From an uncultured Collinsella sp. (GTDB taxonomy: Bacteria > Actinomycetota > Coriobacteriia > Coriobacteriales > Coriobacteriaceae), in assembly GCA_958407465.1 (NCBI GenBank), contig CATYIV010000032.1:1-23738 (forward strand): a stretch of DNA of 23,738 nucleotides. Reading direction: 5' to 3'. The position numbers and the translations under genes were made by a program. Positions within the stretch are counted from its first letter, which is position 1, and every line of letters starts with the position of its first letter. Positions 18,429 through 23,738 of this stretch are shown piece by piece. The notes under the pieces are model-generated. The model was not told the origin of the DNA. It saw only the letters and a list, made by a program, of their open reading frames with translations, and searched no databases.

Positions 18429-21299
18429 ATGAGTCGCCGCAACACCGAGCTGCTCTTGCTCATCGCCTCGGCGTTCCCCGTCATCCTGCTGTATGCGATG
18501 TACGTCCTCACCGCGGGCGCTGCCATCTCCTTTGAGACGCTCGCCGTACCGATCGGCCTCTTTGCCGCCTTTGCCGCGGCCCACATTGCCGTGCGCATCT
18601 TGGCGCCCGGTGCCGACCCCGCCATCCTGCCCATCGTATTTATACTTTCGGGCATCGGCATCACGTTCGTGACGCGTCTCGCCCCCGCTCTCGCCATCTC
18701 ACAGCTCATCATCCTGTTTGTCTCGGTGGCGCTCATGGTGGGAACGCTTGCACTAGTCAAAAACCTCGACGTGGTCATGCGCTACAAGTACACCTTTGGC
18801 ATTATCGGCATCATCCTGCTGATGCTGCCCATCTTTATCGGCACCACGATCTCGGGCTCCAAGCTGTGGATTCGCATCGCGGGCTTTACCATCCAGCCTG
18901 GCGAGTTCGCCAAGGTCTTTATCGTCCTGTTCCTGGCCGGCTACCTAGCCGAGAACCGCGAGCTGCTCTCCATCTCCAACCGCAAGATCCTGGGCTTTAA
19001 GATCCCTCGTCTGCGACTGCTGCTGCCGCTGTTTGCCGTGTGGGGTGTGTGCCTGCTCGTCGTCGTCTTCGAACGCGACCTGGGTTCGGCCGTGCTGTTC
19101 TACACCATCTTCTTGCTGATGCTCTACGTTGCCACGGGGCGCTTTTCGTATGTCGTTATCGGCCTTGCGCTCTTAGCCGTTGGAGCCGTGGGCGCCTACA
19201 AGTTCCTGTCGCACGTTCAGGTGCGTTTCCAGGTTTGGGTCGATCCGTTTAAGGACGCCCAGGGCCAGGGCTACCAGATTGTCCAGTCGCTCTTCTCGCT
19301 TGCCGACGGCGGTCTGGTCGGCGTTGGCATCGGCAACGGGATGGCCAACAACATCCCCGTCGTCGAGTCCGACTTTATCTTCTCGGCCATCGGCGAGGAG
19401 ATGGGTCTTTTGGGCGGCGGCGCCGTGCTCATCCTGTTTATGCTCTTTGCCGTGCGTGGCCTCACCACAGCTGCCCGCGCTAAATCCGACCTCGCCGCCT
19501 TTAGCGCCACCGGTCTTACGGCAGCCATCAGCTTCCAGGCCTTTTTGATCGTGGGCGGCGTCACCCGCCTGATCCCGCTGACCGGCGTCACTCTGCCCTT
19601 TATGAGCCAGGGCGGCTCCTCGCTGCTGGCGAGCTTTATCATCGTCGCGCTCCTGCTGCGCGCCGGTGACGAGGCTACCGGACGCGAGGCCGAGCTTACC
19701 GGCACCGGCACCATGGCCGCCATCACCGATGATCAGGTCGCATCTGCCGCCGCCCCGACGGGCACGCGCTTTGCCACCTCGTCTTCCTACGGCAGCGGCA
19801 GCCATTCCGTCGGCTCGCGCATGCGACTTCGCCTGCTCGACACGCCTGAATCCGGTGTGCTCGGCCGCGTTGCGCTCGCCAACCGTCTAACCCGCGCGGT
19901 GCTCGCCTTTACGGCGCTGTTCGCCATCCTTATCGGCAACCTCACCTATGTCCAGGTCATTAAGGCCAAGGACTATCAGGACATGCCGACCAACAACCAC
20001 ACCATCGCCCGCTCCAAGTACATCCAGCGCGGCTCCATCATCACGTCCGACGGCGTGACGCTGGCCGAGTCGCTGCAGCAGGAGGACGGCACCTACGTAC
20101 GCTCCTACCCCAACGGTAACCTGGCAGCGCACGTGGTTGGCTACGTGAGCCAGCAGTATGGCACCACCGCCATCGAGAGCGTCATGAACGACACGCTCAC
20201 CGGTTCTAAGGACTACTCCAGCTGGAACAATGCCATCGCGTCGCTCGCGGGCCAGACCCAGCCGGGCAACACCGCCAAGCTCACCATCGACTCGCGTATC
20301 CAGACGGCGGCCGAGCAGGCACTCAAGGGCTTTAAGGGCGCTGTAGTGGTCATCGACCCGCGTACCGGCGCGGTGCTCGCATGTGCCAGCTCGCCCACCT
20401 ACGACAACACCAACATCGATGCCCTGCTGCAGACGGGCGGCGGCGAGGACGGCTCCATGTACAATCGCGCCATGGACGCGCTGTACACGCCGGGTTCCAC
20501 GTTTAAGGTCGTTACGCTTTCCGCGGCACTCGAGACCGGTACCGCCAGCCTGACCAGCACCTACCAGGCGCCCGGCTCCATGGATATCGGCAACGCACCG
20601 GTCACCAACTATGCCAACGAGAGCTACGGCACCATCAGCCTGCAGCAGGCCTTTGCCGTGTCCTCCAACGTCGTCTTTGGCCAGGTGGCAAACGAAGTTG
20701 GCGCAAACACGCTCGTACAGTTTGCCAACGCCTTTGGCTACGGCCAAAAGCTCGGCCAAGACCTGACCTCCGCGGCCTCCATCATGGCCGACCCATCGCT
20801 CATGACCGAATGGGAGACCGCCTGGGCCGGCGCCGGCCAGCCTGTCGGCATGGACCATACGCCCGGCCCGCAGACCACCGTCATGCAAAACGCCGTGATT
20901 GCCGCCGCCATCGCTAACAGCGGCGTGGTCATGGACCCGTACTTTGTAGCCCAGGTACTCGCTCCGGACGGAACCGTGGTCAAGACCACGCAGTCCCGCT
21001 CGCTGGGGCAGGCCGTCAGCTCCGCCACGGCCGACCAGGTCAAGCAGGCTATGCTCGCGGTTGTCCAGTCCGGTACCGGTACCGATGCCCAGATTCCGGG
21101 CGTCAAGGTCGCCGGCAAAACCGGTTCGGCCGAGACCGGCGGCACCAACGTCAACTCGATGTTCGTTGGCTTTGCACCTTACGATTCACCCACGGTCGCT
21201 ATCTCGGTGGCCTTGGAGGATTTCGACAAGCATGACGTCAAGGCCGCCAAGATCGCCGGTATCGTCCTGACCGCGGCGCTTGCCGCACAGGGAGCGTGA
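18429..21299 (+). CDS. RodA/FtsW (SEDS) - penicillin-binding protein fusion
   Basis: A 956-aa protein joining two wall-synthesis enzymes. Residues 1 to about 415 are a SEDS glycosyltransferase with roughly twelve membrane segments, including GEFAKVFIVLFLAGYL, FERDLGSAVLF and VVESDFIFSAIGEEMG, which holds the conserved Asp (D315). After a linker of about 65 residues, a further membrane segment (about 485-505) leads into a class B transpeptidase. This has STFK (S690, K693), SSN (745-747) and KTG (897-899), all three active-site motifs intact. An even number of SEDS segments leaves its C-terminus in the cytoplasm, so the PBP lies outside. The ATG at 18429 has AAAGGGAG eight bases upstream; the in-frame GTG at 18420 overlaps that site. 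In most actinomycetes rodA and pbpA are separate neighbours at this position. Confidence 0.95.
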   Translation: MSRRNTELLLLIASAFPVILLYAMYVLTAGAAISFETLAVPIGLFAAFAAAHIAVRILAPGADPAILPIVFILSGIGITFVTRLAPALAISQLIILFVSVALMVGTLALVKNLDVVMRYKYTFGIIGIILLMLPIFIGTTISGSKLWIRIAGFTIQPGEFAKVFIVLFLAGYLAENRELLSISNRKILGFKIPRLRLLLPLFAVWGVCLLVVVFERDLGSAVLFYTIFLLMLYVATGRFSYVVIGLALLAVGAVGAYKFLSHVQVRFQVWVDPFKDAQGQGYQIVQSLFSLADGGLVGVGIGNGMANNIPVVESDFIFSAIGEEMGLLGGGAVLILFMLFAVRGLTTAARAKSDLAAFSATGLTAAISFQAFLIVGGVTRLIPLTGVTLPFMSQGGSSLLASFIIVALLLRAGDEATGREAELTGTGTMAAITDDQVASAAAPTGTRFATSSSYGSGSHSVGSRMRLRLLDTPESGVLGRVALANRLTRAVLAFTALFAILIGNLTYVQVIKAKDYQDMPTNNHTIARSKYIQRGSIITSDGVTLAESLQQEDGTYVRSYPNGNLAAHVVGYVSQQYGTTAIESVMNDTLTGSKDYSSWNNAIASLAGQTQPGNTAKLTIDSRIQTAAEQALKGFKGAVVVIDPRTGAVLACASSPTYDNTNIDALLQTGGGEDGSMYNRAMDALYTPGSTFKVVTLSAALETGTASLTSTYQAPGSMDIGNAPVTNYANESYGTISLQQAFAVSSNVVFGQVANEVGANTLVQFANAFGYGQKLGQDLTSAASIMADPSLMTEWETAWAGAGQPVGMDHTPGPQTTVMQNAVIAAAIANSGVVMDPYFVAQVLAPDGTVVKTTQSRSLGQAVSSATADQVKQAMLAVVQSGTGTDAQIPGVKVAGKTGSAETGGTNVNSMFVGFAPYDSPTVAISVALEDFDKHDVKAAKIAGIVLTAALAAQGA

Positions 21300-21349
21300 T
21301 GCCCATGATCGAATCGGACACCCGAGGCGCGCCGCGGCCGAAGAGTTAG
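21299..21349 (+). CDS. Possible 16-codon ORF after the SEDS-PBP gene
   Basis: An ATG overlapping the SEDS-PBP stop (TGATG) opens a frame encoding MPMIESDTRGAPRPKS. GGGAG lies four bases before it, and coupled translation is possible. The peptide has no recognisable feature, and chance is the simpler explanation. Confidence 0.15.
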   Translation: MPMIESDTRGAPRPKS

Positions 21350-21431
21350 CGGCAACGCGCCAAACGGCCCCAGCGGCCACATCGTAGGTACTACACACAT
21401 CGTTGAGCGAATAGTTATGTTAGGAGCAGGA

Positions 21432-23393
21432 ATGGAACAGAGGGTCCTCGGGGGAAGATACCTCCTCAAGGATAAGGTGGGAACAGGCGGCATGGCGACC
21501 GTCTACCGTGCACAGGACCAGGTCCTCGACCGCACGGTAGCCGTCAAGATTATGCTGCCGCAGTATGCTGGCGACGCAACCTTCGCCGCACGCTTTAAGC
21601 AGGAGGCCCAGGCAGCAGCCGGTCTCTCCTCACCCTATATCGTGGGCGTCTACGATTGGGGCAAGGACGGCGACACCTATTACATCGTCATGGAGTACCT
21701 GCGCGGCACCGACCTTAAGAGCGGCATCAAGAGCCACGGCGCCCTCGACCCCAAGAAGGTCGCCCAGATCGGCTCGCAGATCAGCTCCGCGCTTTCGGTC
21801 GCCCACAAGCACGAGATCATCCACCGCGACATTAAGCCGCAGAACATCATGGTGCTGCCCGACGGCAACATCAAGGTGATGGACTTTGGCATCGCGCGCG
21901 CCAAGAACAGCCACCTCACGCAAGACAACAACGTGCTGGGAACCGCCCACTACGTCAGCCCCGAGCAGACCCGTGGTCAGGACCTCGGCCCCACCTCGGA
22001 TATCTACTCGCTGGGCGTCGTGATGTACGAGTGCGCCACCGGCCGCGTCCCCTTTGACGGTGACGACGCTATCTCGGTCGCACTCAAGCAGGTCAACGAG
22101 CTGCCTATTCCGCCGAGCCAGATCAACTCCGGTGTCGACGCCGACCTTGAGCGCATCATCCTCAAGTGCATGGAGAAGGACCCGGCAAACCGCTTCCAGA
22201 CCGCCGACGAGCTGCGTCAGGTGCTCAACAGCTACCTGTCGGGCCGTGCCGTCAACGTCTCGGAGCCCACGCGCATCATCGGTGCCCCCGGTGAGCTGGG
22301 CGCCACCAAGACTCGCGAGCTTTCCGATCAGACGCGCGCCATGGTGCGTCCCGTCTCGGGCGTGAGCGGCCAAAATACCGCCCGTAGCTCGGTTTCGGGC
22401 TCCACCGGCTCCTACGAGGTCGAAAAGCCCAAATCCAACAAGAACAAGATCATCGCCGCCGTGGTGGCAGCCGTTGCCGTCATCGGCATCGTGGTGGCCT
22501 TTGCCACAGGACTCTTTGGCGGCGAGCAGGTCACCGTGCCCGATGTGCTGGGCAAGGACCAGCAGACTGCCGTCGAGCTGATCAAGGAAGCCGGCCTCGA
22601 GGTCGGCACCATCGACCAAAGCTACAATGACGATGTCGACGAGGGCAAGGTCGCCGAGCAGACGCCCAACGGCAACACCAAGAAGGCCAAGGGCACCAAG
22701 GTGAACCTGGTAATCTCCAAGGGCCCCAAGCCCTCCGAGAAGGTTGAGGTTCCCCGGCTTGTCGGCCTGACCAAGGACCAGGCAGAAGCCGCGCTGGCAA
22801 GCGTTGGCCTGAAGGGCAACGCCTCCGAGGAGGCCAACGAGGCCGATGAGGGCCAGGTCTTTGAGCAGAGCACCGAAGCCGGTAAGGAAGTCGCGAAGGG
22901 CACGACCATCTCGTACAAGGTCTCGAGCGGCCCGGATACCACGTCCGTCCCCGATCTGACCGACATGACCGAGGCCCAGGCGCGCAACGCCCTCGATATG
23001 GCAGGCTTTGGCGTCGACGTTAGCTACCAGGAGAACGACTCGGTTACCGAGGGCACCGTGATCAGCTGGAACCCCAGCGGCAAGCAGAAGCCCGGCGCCA
23101 CGATTACCGTCGTCATTGCCAAGAAGTCCGGCAAGGCCACCGTCCCGGGCAACCTGTACGGTAAGAGCATTTCCGCCGCTGTTACCGCGCTCAACAACGC
23201 CGGTTTCTATAACATTGGCTTCTGTGACCAGAACGGCAATCCCGTAAGCGGTAACGAGGATGCCACCGTTACGGGCGTCTCCCCCACCGGCAAGCAGTCC
23301 ACCGACAGCACGATTACGCTGACGGTCGCACTTTCTGGCTCGGGTTCGGGCTCTGGCTCGGGCACGGGTGACGATTCCGGTACGACCAACTAG
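21432..23393 (+). CDS. pknB: PknB-type Ser/Thr kinase with four PASTA domains
   Basis: A 653-aa transmembrane receptor kinase. The cytoplasmic kinase domain (about 8-270) has GTGGMATVY (17-25), VAVK lysine K39, IHRDIKPQNIM (D133, N138), DFG (D151) and GTAHYVSPEQ. A juxtamembrane Ser/Thr-rich stretch precedes the membrane segment at about 339-362. Outside are four PASTA domains, starting near 367, 438, 504 and 569 (VTVPDV, VEVPRL, TSVPDL, ATVPGN). These typically bind muropeptides or lipid II. The last contains extra residues, including a cysteine, and the protein ends in a Gly-Ser repeat tail. The start at 21432 is chosen because AGGAG lies five bases upstream; an ATG five codons earlier precedes that site. 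It closes the cluster, 132 bp after the SEDS-PBP gene. Confidence 0.96.
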   Translation: MEQRVLGGRYLLKDKVGTGGMATVYRAQDQVLDRTVAVKIMLPQYAGDATFAARFKQEAQAAAGLSSPYIVGVYDWGKDGDTYYIVMEYLRGTDLKSGIKSHGALDPKKVAQIGSQISSALSVAHKHEIIHRDIKPQNIMVLPDGNIKVMDFGIARAKNSHLTQDNNVLGTAHYVSPEQTRGQDLGPTSDIYSLGVVMYECATGRVPFDGDDAISVALKQVNELPIPPSQINSGVDADLERIILKCMEKDPANRFQTADELRQVLNSYLSGRAVNVSEPTRIIGAPGELGATKTRELSDQTRAMVRPVSGVSGQNTARSSVSGSTGSYEVEKPKSNKNKIIAAVVAAVAVIGIVVAFATGLFGGEQVTVPDVLGKDQQTAVELIKEAGLEVGTIDQSYNDDVDEGKVAEQTPNGNTKKAKGTKVNLVISKGPKPSEKVEVPRLVGLTKDQAEAALASVGLKGNASEEANEADEGQVFEQSTEAGKEVAKGTTISYKVSSGPDTTSVPDLTDMTEAQARNALDMAGFGVDVSYQENDSVTEGTVISWNPSGKQKPGATITVVIAKKSGKATVPGNLYGKSISAAVTALNNAGFYNIGFCDQNGNPVSGNEDATVTGVSPTGKQSTDSTITLTVALSGSGSGSGSGTGDDSGTTN

Positions 23394-23445
23394 CCGCCAC
23401 CCTACCGCTCATCACGGCTCTCGCCGCAAACATATTCGCTCACAG

Positions 23446-23483
23446 GCGCCCGCTTGCTTCCCCAGCAAGCGGGCGCTTTCTTT
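23446..23483 (+). terminator. Intrinsic terminator of the kinase cluster
   Basis: A perfect 12-bp GC-rich stem (gcgcccgcttgc, 23446-23457, with its inverse at 23465-23476) around a 7-nt loop is followed by TTTCTTT. It starts 53 nt after the pknB stop and ends the plus-strand cluster. Confidence 0.92.
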
Positions 23484-23514
23484 ATCTGAAGCAGCGAATA
23501 CTACGGCATGCCTT

Positions 23515-23552
23515 AAACCAAAAGAGCCCGGCACCGTAACGGTACCGGGCTC
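23515..23552 (-). terminator. Terminator facing left, distal to the tRNA
   Basis: Arms 23524-23537 and 23539-23552 form a 13-14 bp stem. The single imperfect pair is a U-G wobble only on the minus strand, where the stem is followed by TTTTGGTTT. This points to minus-strand use, ending the transcript that comes from the tRNA. Confidence 0.75.
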
Positions 23553-23560
23553 GATATTCC

Positions 23561-23585
23561 TCTGGTGCCCCCGGGCGGATTCGAA
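23561..23585 (-). repeat. Direct repeat of the tRNA-Arg 3' end (att-like)
   Basis: These 25 bp repeat 23692-23716 exactly, 131 bp away. They cover the tRNA T-loop through the CCA plus two trailing bases. No matching 5' acceptor strand lies upstream on the minus strand, so this is a fragment, not a second tRNA. Duplicated tRNA 3' ends are typical attachment-site traces of integrases. Confidence 0.7.
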
Positions 23586-23612
23586 AACTCCCCCCGCGGG
23601 GAAATTGGTGAC

Positions 23613-23638
23613 GCGGGTGTCGACGGCCCGAATCCGCC
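23613..23638 (+). repeat. Inverted imperfect copy of the tRNA variable/T-arm
   Basis: These 26 bp match the inverse of 23705-23730 at 24 positions. The two changes turn the T-loop start from TT to CC, so this copy could not be a working T-arm. It also forms a 10-bp inverted repeat with the direct fragment (23574-23583 against 23629-23638). Confidence 0.65.
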
Positions 23639-23659
23639 GACAGCTCCCACAAACCAGAA

Positions 23660-23683
23660 ACGGCGCTGCTCTCGCGACGCCGT
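23660..23683 (-). terminator. Weak hairpin just 3' of the tRNA
   Basis: On the minus strand, acggcg and cgccgt pair across a 12-nt loop, followed by TTCTGGTTTG. It begins 10 nt past the tRNA CCA and could help terminate or process the transcript. The stem is only 6 bp. Confidence 0.35.
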
Positions 23684-23693
23684 CATAATCTTC

Positions 23694-23738
23694 TGGTGCC
23701 CCCGGGCGGATTCGAACCGTCGACACCCGCTTTAGGAG
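23694..23738 (-). tRNA. tRNA-Arg(CCU), 3' part, cut by the window end
   Basis: The 45 nt fit tRNA positions 32-76 exactly. They comprise anticodon loop CTCCTAA (anticodon CCU, decoding AGG), 5-nt stem side AGCGG, variable loop GTGTC, T-arm GACGG-TTCGAAT-CCGCC, acceptor strand CGGGGGC, discriminator A and an encoded CCA. The 5' half lies beyond the window. One T-stem pair (50-64) is an A-C mismatch, which is unusual. The 3' end is duplicated nearby. Confidence 0.85.

Noticed and set aside
23337..23372. Gly-Ser coding repeat considered as a satellite or CRISPR-like array
   Set aside because: It is a short in-frame hexanucleotide-like repeat coding the PknB tail. No spacer-repeat structure occurs anywhere in the window.
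23563..23640. A second complete tRNA gene
   Set aside because: Only the T-loop to CCA part matches. No acceptor 5' strand, D-arm or anticodon arm can be drawn.

Overview
This window looks like chromosome from a high-GC anaerobic actinomycete of the class Coriobacteriia, most like Collinsella. That placement is an inference from content, because no rRNA or marker search was possible. The grounds are strong G/C third-position bias, a full-length pyruvate:ferredoxin oxidoreductase, and the actinobacterial set FhaA (DUF3662 plus FHA), FhaB, PP2C phosphatase, SEDS/PBP and PASTA kinase.

Layout. (1) 40-3579, minus: nifJ (PFOR), followed upstream by about 480 bp without a gene that carries palindromes and a 19-bp inverted repeat. 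(2) 4059-7747, minus: a tight three-gene operon. It encodes a membrane-anchored extracytoplasmic protein of unknown function, a Ser/Thr kinase with four C-terminal membrane segments, and an FHA protein. A terminator-like hairpin lies in its leader. (3) 7994-12227: the replication/repair set dnaX, ybaB, recR on the minus strand. A plus-strand gene for a small membrane-anchored protein (9264-9737) sits between dnaX and ybaB. (4) 12343-13050, plus: a YcxB-like membrane protein. (5) 13195-23393, plus: a morphogenesis and signalling cluster of polytopic Ser/Thr kinase, fhaA, fhaB, PP2C phosphatase, a RodA/FtsW-PBP fusion, and a PknB-type kinase with four PASTA domains. It closes with a strong intrinsic terminator. 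(6) 23515-23738, minus: the 3' part of a tRNA-Arg(CCU) running off the window end, with fragments of the same tRNA duplicated directly and inverted just downstream.

How it fits together. The plus-strand cluster matches the conserved actinobacterial locus that couples phospho-signalling to wall growth. PASTA domains bind wall material, the kinases and phosphatase set phosphorylation, FHA proteins read phosphothreonine, and the SEDS/class B PBP pair polymerises and cross-links peptidoglycan. Here the last two activities are one polypeptide, and an extra kinase with an HLD instead of HRD catalytic motif leads the cluster. The minus-strand kinase/FHA operon is a second, accessory signalling module. 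In total the window encodes three Ser/Thr kinases, three FHA proteins and one phosphatase.

The most notable observations are the SEDS-PBP fusion, the kinase/FHA/exoprotein operon, the plus-strand gene embedded in a minus-strand dnaX-ybaB-recR set, and the rearranged tRNA fragments at the right edge.
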